NCBI GenBank assembly: GCA_003194525.1
Contig: NBIV01000183.1
Span: 62,001-126,000, forward strand
DNA from: Gracilariopsis chorda
Taxonomy: Eukaryota > Rhodophyta > Florideophyceae > Gracilariales > Gracilariaceae
Direction of reading: 5' to 3'
Length of the DNA: 64,000 nt
Below the pieces are notes generated by a model that worked only from the letters and a program-made list of their open reading frames with translations, did no database searches and was not told the origin of the DNA. The stretch's first letter is position 1. Every line of letters begins with the position of its first letter. Made by a program: the position numbers and the translations under genes. Of the stretch, positions 1 to 8,846 are shown piece after piece.

Positions 1-72
1 TATCCGGAAAGGAGCAGCCGGGGTAACGTGAACAATTTCGTTCACTATTGCGAGCTGGTTTTTCTGGTATGA

Positions 73-588
73 CTAGCAGAGAGGTGGAATAACTGGAAGA
101 CCTTGTTGTTGGCATTTGACTTGCACCCAGAGTTGGAACTGAAGTGGTATAGAAACTGAGGATGCGATTCGACGTTTGATGGACTCGCAAGACGCGGGCG
201 GTGGTTCCTGCGCAGCTGGTAGTAAGACTTCCTTCTGTGAAGCACGCTTCAGCGAGCAACGGACAATCGGGACTGACGATCCGTCATTGGGTTCCACTCG
301 CCTAAAGCGGGGCCTGATTGCGCCGACAAATCTGTCGCAGTAATCACATCCCAGTACGAATGGATTGCTCAATGACCGACAAACAATAAAGTCGAGTTTT
401 CACAGGGAGATGCCCAACTGCATGACTAAGTCCACGGTACCCACCGTTTTTAACGAATTATTGTTCGCATATGCGACGTCGGGATCCGTTTCTGAACGGA
501 TGCGAGACCGCACCTGCGGTGGTAGCAATGAGTCCATGATGACGTTGGGGCCTGCACCTGTGTCCAGGACTGTTAGAAATCTCACCAT
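73..588 (-). pseudogene. E1 retropepsin (aspartic protease) fossil
   Basis: The minus-strand translation near 565 carries the active-site motif LTVLDTGAGPN, preceded by hydrophobic residues as in retropepsins. Further on come a YANNN-type flap-region segment and, near 360, the C-terminal signature PFVLGCDYCDRFVGAI, matching the hydrophobic-hydrophobic-Gly-Cys/Arg-Asp motif of the family. In living elements this enzyme cleaves the Gag-Pol polyprotein inside the particle. It lies directly after the gag remnant, as expected. It is a broken fossil. The DTGA motif and the second signature in the right order and spacing make the call firm even though the rest of pol is off the window. Confidence 0.75.
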
Positions 589-1067
589 AAAATGGGATTA
601 AAGGCCAAGATCGGCATACACATTGTACCTGCATTTGGCCATGACCAAGAATCTATCCGGAATCCGGGGGTTCGTACTTTGTATCCACTGGCGACGCAGC
701 ACAGAAAGGTGTGTCGAGTGCGCTTCTGCGGTGTCTTTACTTGAAAGTATTTTCACCGTGGAGCGAGGCGGCGACGGCTTGGGCGTCAACAGCCTCATGT
801 CTGAATACGCCTCTTCCAAAGGGGAGACTCCCTCAGTTAGTTTTCCTTGCAGGTTCGCGCCGTAAGCGGTAGTTTTAGATCCTCCACCACGAGAGCTATA
901 TTCCGGGGGCCGGGATTCTTATCTGCATAAGCTGTGGTTGCGTCTGACGTTTGCGCGACTTCCCAATTCGGGTTCATTGAAGCTAGCCGTGAACGCGGGA
1001 TATGTGGGAAGGCATGCAATTATTCCGTTTTAGCAAGGAGATAGGAAGCCATCGGTACGGAACGTTT

Positions 1068-3906
1068 CTACTCTGGAGTGAGGGCCTCGTAATTTGCCAC
1101 CACCTTAGCCAATTCCTTCAGTGAGCAAATACAATGAGGGGATGTATGGTCATGGTTGTAGCAAAGGTGGTACATCAGAGCCAAAACGGCGACGCGCCGG
1201 TTAATATCCCAAGCATTGGAGAAGTGTACCGCCGGGCGGTTATCATTACATCCAGGCCGTTGATAACGGGATCGACCGTTCGTAAACGGTACTCGTGGTG
1301 GCTGAACGCGATTAATCCCCACGTACAATACTGGGTTGTCTTGCTCTGTTTTAAACGTCTCCTCCGTCATTGTCGGTAGGTCCAGGGTTGATATACACAC
1401 CATCTTCTTGTGCTAAATTTACGATGTTGTAGCCCTGTTGGGGGGTTCTTTACACGATAAGTGAGAAAGATGAGGAATCGCTGACCACCAAAACCGCCTT
1501 GACCGGCTTAGACCGATGGTTCGGAGTTCTTGCACGAAGTGCTTCCCAGTTCCCTCGAGCGTGTTGAACAAGCTCGGGGTAGGTGACTCTGCGCTTGTAC
1601 TCGCGGTAGCGGGTGACAAGACTCCAGATTCTCATTTCAAGGCCATTGATGAACATGGTGCAAGGTTTTACTGTGGGGTATACATTCCCACAAGAGTGGA
1701 GGGCCTTGTTAAGGCGCACCGATTTATCGATTTAAGACCCGCCTGAGCGCTGACAAGTATCTCGCAAAGCGAGGATTGCCCCATGAATCACGGTATTGGT
1801 GGCATAAAAGCGCAATAAGTATTCCGCAGCCTCCGGCCAGCGGGTTACTCCTCCCTCTGTGGCAAGACATGATCCTCTGAGAGAGTTGTACTGGTCCTCT
1901 GCCACTCGTAGAGCAACGAGAAAGCGTAATATCCGAGGGGATGCAACTCAAAAGAGTGTGACTTGGGTGCTGCATCGGCTCTACAGTTATATGAGTTGTA
2001 GTCCCTTGTAGTGCTACCATTTGGATTGGTTTACGGTGTATTGGCTCACCTAGGATGATATGGAAATCGAACTGGAGTGGAATGGTTGGACGCGTGTGCA
2101 CGTGTACTACAGTTCCATGCTGTGATGTTATATTTAGTGATGGTTGACCCCTTGGGCTGCCTGACACTGGACTAGCCACGTGTGTGGACCTGAGAAGGTG
2201 TGAACTATTTTTGTTAATTATTACTATTTATTCTGTAGTGTACCTACTTAGGTGAGTGCGACTTCACTATCGCAAGCACTAAGTAAAGTCAACCTAAGTC
2301 TTTAGTCGCACATAAGTGTTCAGTTTGACCTGGAGGGTCCGGCTCTGGATTGTATTGCCTTTGCAGCGTGCATTACTCTACCCGGAGGGTCACCGCAATC
2401 GTTTTGTACTATCTACCCGCTCGGTACGACTATAGGTATACTGTGTTCACTAATTGTCGTGCGACTTCTATGTTCTCTGTGTTACAGATATCGACCCTAT
2501 ATTGGATATTGTTTTGTTGTTTCTTGTTGCTTTTGCACCCACCGTCTGGTCCGCTTCTGCTGTCCGCACGACCCTTCGGGTGGTTCCGTTCTGTATGTAA
2601 ATAGCCCCCTCTTCTGGGTTCGCACTGGTCCACCGTACGCGTGTTCCACCATTTCCCGGTTTTAATGTTCCTCTTTACCTCCGTGGTATTTCCGAACTAC
2701 CGCGGGTCTTAAACCCGAAACCTGGATAGACGGAGGGCTCAACCGCTTAGTCTACCTCGCAAGAAAGCAAGGAATCGGACATCCTTGAGTGTCACCCATT
2801 CCCGGGTTTTGCACTAAACAACTCCCCGTAAGAAATAGGGTAATGCCAAATAGGCTTGCCCTTCATTTATTCCGAGGATATCCGCTTCTCGTACAAAGTG
2901 GGAAAGAAAGTCCAACACCATAATGGGGTCTTCTTCAGCTAAGTACTGGTTACGCAGTGAGAATTGCATATGTTTTAAGCACTTATTCAGCTTCCCTGTG
3001 CCACGGGGTGTACGTTCTAAAGAAGACTCTTCGAGCCGCTAGTACCGGTATGACAATAGTTGCCGATACAAAGGGTTCGTCGGTTTTAATTCCCTGAGAC
3101 CAGAGTGTCTTGTCCCCTTGCTGCGGGTCCAAATCACACGTTGGGTGGCGACTGAACGCTTAGAGTGGGAAGAAAGGTCTCGTTTCTCGTCTTACGAATC
3201 AGAGTCAGAGGGACTAGAACCATCTGACCGGTTTCTGGATGAATCCAATGATTTCTTAGAATCAGAATCCGAGTGATCTCGTTTGTGTTTCCGCTTACAG
3301 CGGCGCTTCTTTATTCCATCATGCTGCTCGTGGTGTCACGCAGCTGGAGCCGGATCATCCGGGGACGGGTTTTCCATGAGGATAAACTGCTATACCGTCT
3401 CTACACGGGCACGAACTCGATCCGATCGAGATTCAACTCCTTTTATGAAGGTGGTGGGTTGCCCCCAAACTCTCTAATATAGAATTGACATTAGACCGTA
3501 AGATACGGAGATCCTATACGACAAACTTGGGAGGGGTGTCCATCACCACCTCACGGAGGGTTTGTAACTTCATCAGAAGGGTGTCATGGGTGGTTTACAA
3601 AGCGTGAACCTGAGATTCCAGGGAATTCCCCTGGAAGGTGTTATCGCCCGTCGAGCGTGGTTCAGGTGCGGCGGCGGCCACGGCCGGAGCCGGATGAGCA
3701 CCATCCACGGCATTTGACAACGGAGTCAACGTGGAGTTCCGGAGTTCCTGTGGTGCGTTTGGAATCCTAGACGAGGCACCACAAGCATGGTTAGATTTAG
3801 TCCGAGTAGGGATCCGAGAAACGAACTGAACGTCAGGATTATCTCCACCATTGTGGGAGCGTATGCGCGTAATCACAGGCCCCGCCAAAGAGAGCATCTT
3901 TGACAT
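1068..3906 (-). pseudogene. gag: E1 gag fossil, interrupted by an insertion
   Basis: Minus-strand blocks, N to C: a Pro/Ala-rich N-terminal segment (3595-3906); a helical-looking stretch including TLLMKLQTLREVV (about 3560); a basic Ser/Asp/Arg-rich patch (about 3190-3310); an open capsid-like block of nearly 60 residues at about 2825-2990, including DPIMVLDFLSHFVREADILG; an inserted segment (about 1935-2820); a second capsid-like block at about 1450-1935 with WPEAAEYLLRFYAT and later RRVTYPELVQHARGNWEALR; and a zinc-knuckle-like CYNHDHTSPHC string near 1150. In the family this protein forms the particle shell and binds RNA. The reading is broken in several places. Assignment as gag rests on the architecture and on its position just before the protease. 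Confidence 0.62.
1935..2820. mobile_element. Insertion inside E1 gag, possible solo LTR
   Basis: The two capsid-like blocks of E1 gag should be nearly adjacent but are separated by about 0.88 kb that does not read as gag. The inserted DNA is pyrimidine-rich on the plus strand. It contains AATAAA on the minus strand near 2230, a plausible polyadenylation signal. TGTG at 1957 and AAACA at 2820 could be its TG...CA ends. I could not find a convincing target-site duplication, although CAACTC occurs near both ends. A solo LTR is the best guess; a diverged stretch of gag is the alternative. Confidence 0.35.
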
Positions 3907-4096
3907 GAGGGCGAACCGTTACGATGAGAAAACAACGGAAAGTCCGGAAACCAAACAAAAGAAACAAAACCTGGAAAGAGTGAACCAAACACAAGACCGA
4001 TTGTAGGTCTTCTAGTTCGGGAGACCACTTTGTATTGCAATGGCCGGAAGCGGGAGTGCACCGAAAGATGTTCGGGATCTTTCCTCTCTAGATGTG

Positions 4097-4114
4097 AGCC
4101 CAGCTGGTTAGAGC
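4097..4114 (+). other. tRNA D-arm-like string, possible E1 primer-binding site
   Basis: The plus strand reads agcccagctggttagagc, differing at one base from the usual tRNA D-arm sequence (AGCTCAGCTGGTTAGAGC). For a minus-strand element the primer tRNA sequence should appear on the plus strand between gag and the LTR, which is where this lies. No matching B box, anticodon arm or T-arm follows, so it is not a tRNA gene. A primer-binding site matching the internal part of a tRNA, as in copia-type half-tRNA priming, is an inference. Confidence 0.35.
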
Positions 4115-4119
4115 CCTCT

Positions 4120-4964
4120 CAGAAGTAGCACGACTATGTCGGGCTGTAAGGCCGAGGCCACCCGTCTTGACCTGAGCAGGGAGGTTCAGACAAGAATCAG
4201 GTATCCGCAGCAGCGGTGTGTGGGGATCATCGTCCTCTACAGAGGTGAGGTTTCCACGTTAGTGGCACGAGAACACGAGCCGTGGGTAGCAGAAAAGCCA
4301 CCCTGTAAAGCGAAGAAAAGGGGGAGCTGCTTCATGAGTGTCGTGACGAAGACTAACAGCAGTGCCGGCAAATGGACCTTATACAAGGTGAACACCAAGA
4401 CAGTTGGAATGAAAACCCGCATACTGGGGTGCTTTAGATGGTCCAGGGGGTTAGACTGTCCGTTTGCTACGGTGCTTCCCTAAAAGGAGGAGTACAGAAG
4501 AGAAGAAGCCGGTCATGTCTAGATACAACTCCCCAGGTTGGGGTCCCTTGTTAAGGAAGGTTAAATGGTGTCACGGCAACTCTCCGGCACACTAAGTATT
4601 ATCCATACCAGAAATGGCTGTAAAATGATAAATAGAACTAAATGAATTAATCCACTTTGGTAGTTCATGCTCACTACTGTGGCCAATAGCCAATTGACTC
4701 TTCCGTGACCCACGTGTCATATCAACTATTAGTGGTCGTAGTTCATGCAATGACTACATTACCGAAACATTCGGGAAATCAACCAAGTACCAATAATCTT
4801 TCTCTGAGGGCATTGCAGTTCAGCGGTGAGAGCACGCAACGGCCTCATCAACCCCCAACGAGGAGGAATTAACCCGACTGCTATTCCTACCCCACCCGAA
4901 GCGTGGTCTCTCCGCCCTGCCGACGGAACCATAAGACCATCCAATCTCGTCGGCTCCTACGCAC
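4120..4964. other. Unassigned stretch, probably includes the LTR of E1
   Basis: This lies just upstream of the E1 leader, where its 5' LTR should be. The plus strand is open from 4136 to 4483 (115 codons), but the translation has no motif I recognise and no coding neighbours. I could not define LTR ends because the partner LTR is off the window. No RNA gene or other element is evident. Confidence 0.3.
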
Positions 4965-5564
4965 GTGCATATGCGCATTGCCCCGGACACAGGGATTCTC
5001 GCCTCGGACCCCGTCTCTTCGCCTAAGGAGGGCGAGGCGGATTCTGCTCGCTCGCAGGGCGTACCAGCAATACCGGAACCTGAGACACGATTGAAGGCTT
5101 CCCCTGATCGCGGTTCTCAACCCAGAGTTGTGGGAGAAGCACAGCAGCAGGAGGGCACGGCCCCAGAGACCGTCACGTGGAAAATCCGAGACCTCTCGGT
5201 AACTGCAGACCCAGTAATGGGAGGGGCGCATGAAATGTCAGACGACACCGTTCAGCAGACGGAGGAGCTCCGTAATAACGCAGAAGACATGGACCCGGAG
5301 CCCGGTGAGAACTCAACTGACTTAAAAGATGCGACCTACCTGGGGAGAAGACCACACTCCGTGGAGGCAAAACCGCCACCACCGCACCCTACCACATGCG
5401 TTGCGCGTGGCGCCGTAGTGCAATGGTCGGAGTCGAAAATTGAAAATTCCGACAACAACTGCGCACCCATGCATGACGCGATGGGTGACACTCATACCCC
5501 CAAGCCCCGCCGCGAACCGTGGCCACGGCACGTGACAGCACTCGGCACGCTTACAGAGCTTTAA
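4965..5564 (+). pseudogene. Open frame of 199 codons, probable E2 pol linker
   Basis: I do not recognise this protein. It starts at an ATG near 4965 and is rich in Pro, Glu, Asp and Gln, with no transmembrane segment, signal peptide or catalytic motif. The composition suggests a disordered linker. It shares its frame with the chromodomain about 300 bp downstream, so I read it as the variable region between integrase core and chromodomain in fossil E2. A gag N-terminus or a chance open frame are the alternatives. Confidence 0.35.
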
Positions 5565-5864
5565 TCGGAAGCTCCCCGGCCAACACGGGAGCCCATGCCT
5601 AAGTGAAGGACGTTGGCAACCCGGGATGACTGACAACCAAAAGAGACCGACGAAAGTGTGGCAAACACGACCGGAATTGCAACGCCACCCGAAAAACTGA
5701 GGGACAACATCCCATAGCCCTCCTCGTAAAAAACCGGGGAAACCATGCATCCAGGACGCGTTATCGCCGACCAGGAACGCCGAGACTCTCGAGAACCGCA
5801 GCTGTAGTGGACAGAACTCCAGAAAGAAAAATCAAGCCCCGCCGCAGAAGTCACGGGAAGTCTA

Positions 5865-5996
5865 CGACAGCGATTTGTCATCGACTCTATCGTGAACCAC
5901 AATTTCGACCGCAATGGGGAGTTATTGTATCGGTTCCACTGGTATGGATTACCCCCCAAAAGAGAAACCCTCGAGCCCGTTGAGCACCTCTCTCGT
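5865..5996 (+). pseudogene. E2 chromodomain fragment
   Basis: The plus-strand frame gives RFVIDSIVNHNFDRNGELLY followed directly by RFHWYGLPPKRETLEPVEHL. This matches the chromodomain pattern of chromovirus integrases: a hydrophobic first strand, then Leu-Tyr-x-x-x-Trp-x-Gly, then a Pro-x-x-x-Thr-x-Glu-Pro loop and a helix. In living elements the domain reads histone marks and steers integration. It is unlike the chromodomain of the array element, so E2 is a different lineage. Fossil. Confidence 0.72.
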
Positions 5997-6159
5997 TAGA
6001 AGGTACTGCAGCCCACTGAAAAACGCGGACGCCGATTCTAGCGAAACTGGATCATGCCCACGTGGGCTGACCATCCACAACCTTGTGCGTACGACCACTA
6101 TCTGCAGGAAAAACACCTCCCTTTGGCCGAGGGGACCGCTGCATTGCGGAAAAGAATTC

Positions 6160-6215
6160 TAAAGAAGAAGAAGAAGAGAAAGAGAAAAAAGAGAAGAAGA
6201 AGAAAGAAGAAGACG
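6160..6215 (+). repeat. Purine-only GAA/GA-rich tract
   Basis: About 55 bp made almost wholly of A and G, an imperfect run of GAA and GAAA units. It may be a simple-sequence repeat, the polypurine tract of E2, or both, as it lies just beyond the E2 chromodomain. Confidence 0.7.
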
Positions 6216-8533
6216 TAGACCAACTGGCGTTGCCGAGAGAAACTTTTTCCAGCCTATCAATAGGTGGACCCGCACACTATCGTGGGATGACCACTAACTA
6301 TCACCTCATGTGAGGGGAAGATCCTCCTATCCCGGAAACGTAACCACCCGGGCCACTGCCCTACCATGACCTCCCTGTAAACATTCAAAGGTAAGTGCTT
6401 GCAAGTGCCCAAGGAAAGTCACGGTCGGAGGGACTGGTACACCAATTCCATCCAGGAATTGGCGCACTACTGTAATTTGCGGATCTACACTGCTGCTCGA
6501 GGCGCCCACTTGAGGCAAAGCCACCGCAATCGCGTGCCCACTCATTGGGTAGCCATCCGCTCCCCTGGATTTCCCGGCGTCAGTGATATCGATCTCGTCA
6601 ACCAAACTGTCCACTCAGTGGCTAAGACACTCCAAAGACCGCGAGGTGGATTATCCAAGCACCATGAAAACAAGTACGTGAGACATAAGGGTAGCTGCAT
6701 TTTACATCCTCGTGAGATTTCTATAGCGGGCCAGAACGCTCGCAGCGAGACATAGCAATCCTAGGTGTTCGATGCAAGGCGTTCATTCTCAATATGCTGG
6801 TAGGGAACCAGGAGACCCCTTCGGGAACGCTGCTTCCACTCGAAGCGGATCCACTCGAAGATCTGGCCGCGCGAGCTTTTCCGGAGATACCAGAATTCCG
6901 CCCGAAGAATGGAACGGGTCCACAGGATCAGGTCCTGATATGGCTGCACGCACTAAGCGTATTGATCCGGCTCCGGAAAAACTCCATATAGACGGTTGCC
7001 ATAGGATGCTTCTCTGTACGTGCGGTAGTAAGCAACATCAAACCCGTAATGCGGGGGAACTGGAACTTCGTTGGCCAACCGATAAAATCGGCGATACACG
7101 AGTCGGGCCATATCGCTGCGACCTCGTTGCTCTGAATCGTGCGAAGCCCACCACAGCAACAAATTTGGAAGCGCGACGTGCGCTTTCTAATATCAAGAGC
7201 GGACAACAGTTACCAGCAACCCGCCGGGAAGAATAGCATCAGCCGCATACGAATCGATTAGCGGAGTTTCCCGAAGGGCATCGGGGAATAACCATGGAGC
7301 CATGTCGAACCATTCAGAGTGAATTGCCGAGTTTAGATACGCAAGTAACCATAGACGGCCATCGCCTACTCGGCTTGACAGGTGCGGAGCTACCAGCCTC
7401 GCTCCAGTCCCGGTAATGCAGTTGCTGCGCTTGGACTTGCAGCTGCGGGAATGTTCTCAACGAAAGCTACCGACCGTAGGGGATTCGCCAACAGAGGCGG
7501 CAACGGTGTCGAGCGGAACCGTGTTTGCACGGGTACGAAGAGCCGGGCAGCCGGAGTTCGTTGCGTGTACCGTGAAATGCGTGGAGGGGAAAGGTCAACC
7601 GAAGGGTTTAATGGAGGTTGATTGTAGTCGCTCATCGCGCAAGAGGTTGGATGCATTGCAGGAGCTTGATAGGGCATTAGCGCGAGTTCGCGTTACCTCT
7701 CCGATGTTTTGGTTACATTGCTAGAGACGCCTCGATTTCTTATGCCCATTATGGATAGAAGCAGCGGCGCTGCGGTGAGGTGTTCGGGCCTAAGAAAGGG
7801 GAGATGTGGTGCAGTATGCCCTCAGGTGTGAGAGGATCAAAGCAGTTTTTATATGTGGGGTACCGGTAACACCAGGGATGTGGACTGTATATGAGTATCC
7901 GTTTCTCTGACGGCTGCATTAGAGGAAAGCCTCATGACAAGGGTAGTAGTAGTACGTTTGGGACGTGAGGCATCTGACTTGTGGAATGATCTGTGCCCAC
8001 CGGTCAAGTGGCACACGTGGGCGTACTTCCCGGCTGTGCCGGAATACTTAGCGGGTTTCGCTGAATATATTCATTCATTGTACTTAAGGAGCGGTGGACG
8101 CCGCTTCTCTCTGAAGTAAACCACAACGAAAGACTTTGCTCTAACGTTACTGTCGGTGTACGGTTCAATCTCTACTCTTGGAGGGTTTTCTCTCCGTTTC
8201 CGGTCTAGTTATCCCCCTTGTCTCACTGAGGAGTAAACGCACGTTATCAAATGTATACTCTCGTTATTAATTCTGTTATTGTCTTACTCACCAGTGCTAC
8301 GGTTCAGTTCTACTCCGCCCTGCGTGCAGGCTTGTCCCGGGAGCCCCGCGATACTTTATCAATGTCACGAGTCAGCGCTCCGCAGTGCCGCTGGTTTTTC
8401 GTCCACATATCTACCATCTCTGGAGACTATCGTTAGTCCGGAGCACCCGGAGTCCCAGTTCTAGCATCCAAGAGTAACTCTGTCTGTACGCCAGGACCAG
8501 TCGTCGAAAGTTACGCTAGGAACGTGCGGACTA
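6216..8533. other. Unassigned flank of the array
   Basis: No gene or element is recognised in this 2.3 kb. Open frames of 61-154 codons occur on both strands (for example plus 6772-7236, minus 6953-7162, plus 7416-7724, plus 7934-8119), but none has a diagnostic motif. The minus-strand frame at 6953-7162 has a natural-looking composition rich in Tyr and Arg. At plus 7321-7395 the translation VTIDGHRLLGLTGAELPASL faintly resembles the start of a retropepsin. The region is probably further decayed retroelement DNA. The E2 3' LTR should lie at its left end but could not be delimited. Confidence 0.4.
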
Positions 8534-8840
8534 TGTGTTGCTGAGGTTGGGGGTACTGGAGTTCGATCTGACACCTGCCGGTCGTTCTGGTTTATTGGGC
8601 CCACGAAGTCCTTCTTATAGGACTCCTGGGTTGCTACTAACATGTACTAACTAGGATGCACATTCTAAAGCGCCAAAAGGGGTAACAGTCCAACCAGGAT
8701 AGGTTCGTCTGATTCCATATGAATTCAGAGGTTGCCCATTGGGTAGCTACTTCAGTCTGCCTGATTGCGTGTCCATCACCACATTAACCCCGTCCAGGTC
8801 CGTCGTACTTCGTTTGATTCGTGCTACGTGTTAGGCGGAC
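8534..8840 (-). repeat. LTR, outer left end of the array
   Basis: The left edge is fixed by loss of similarity at 8533 and begins TGTGTTGCTG. The inner edge is uncertain: just before the polypurine tract (8840) or at ...CCACA (8783), which would give TG...CA ends. It differs from the next LTR at about eleven positions in 306 (about 3.6%), more than the internal LTRs differ among themselves. Confidence 0.8.
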
Positions 8841-8846
8841 CTTCTT

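Larger units (their letters stand above)
1..4120 (-). mobile_element. E1: decayed LTR retrotransposon, gag and protease portion
   Basis: Seen: on the minus strand, reading from about 3906 down to the window start, come a long gag-like region and then a retropepsin, the gag-PR order of Ty3/gypsy-like elements. Reverse transcriptase would lie beyond position 1 and is not visible. Gag is spread over about 2.8 kb because it contains an insertion of about 0.9 kb. A tRNA-D-arm-like string at 4097-4114 lies where a primer-binding site would be expected, so the LTR probably begins just above 4120. The element is heavily broken (many breaks) and old. Family assignment beyond 'LTR retrotransposon, probably Ty3/gypsy' is inference, since RT and integrase are missing. 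Confidence 0.72.
4965..6215 (+). mobile_element. E2: 3' end of a decayed plus-strand chromovirus
   Basis: A 199-codon open stretch (4965-5564) of low-complexity, Pro/Glu/Gln-rich composition lies in the same reading frame as a recognisable chromodomain at about 5865-5996. Both probably belong to the C-terminal tail of one fossil pol protein. A purine-only tract follows at about 6160-6215 and may include the polypurine tract, with the 3' LTR expected beyond it. The upstream integrase core, RT and gag are absent, so the element is truncated on its left, either by deletion or by the neighbouring E1. It is broken, with several breaks, and looks old. Confidence 0.55.

Noticed and set aside
2350-2665. 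Hydrophobic plus-strand frames with Leu/Phe/Cys-rich stretches, possible membrane protein
   Set aside because: They come from a pyrimidine-rich stretch inside the insertion in E1 gag. Two overlapping frames give similar hydrophobic runs, as expected of base composition alone.
3120-3276. Acidic Ser/Glu-rich plus-strand frame (YESESEGLEPS...ESESE)
   Set aside because: It is the antisense image of the Ser/Asp/Arg-rich patch of E1 gag on the minus strand, where flanking gag blocks give a coherent reading.
4085-4175. tRNA gene
   Set aside because: Only a D-arm-like string is present. The anticodon arm, T-arm with B box, and acceptor pairing could not be found.
4136-4483. Host gene of 115 codons
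   Set aside because: No recognisable domain, and it lies where the LTR of E1 should be. Probably a chance open frame.
5322-5959. Minus-strand frames of 132-142 codons opposite E2
   Set aside because: They are antisense to the E2 chromodomain region, which has a clear family match on the plus strand.
8461-8643. Small minus-strand protein spanning the left array edge (MLVATQESYKK...)
   Set aside because: The frame runs from the LTR into unrelated flank, and the LTR part is a chance reading. No domain.
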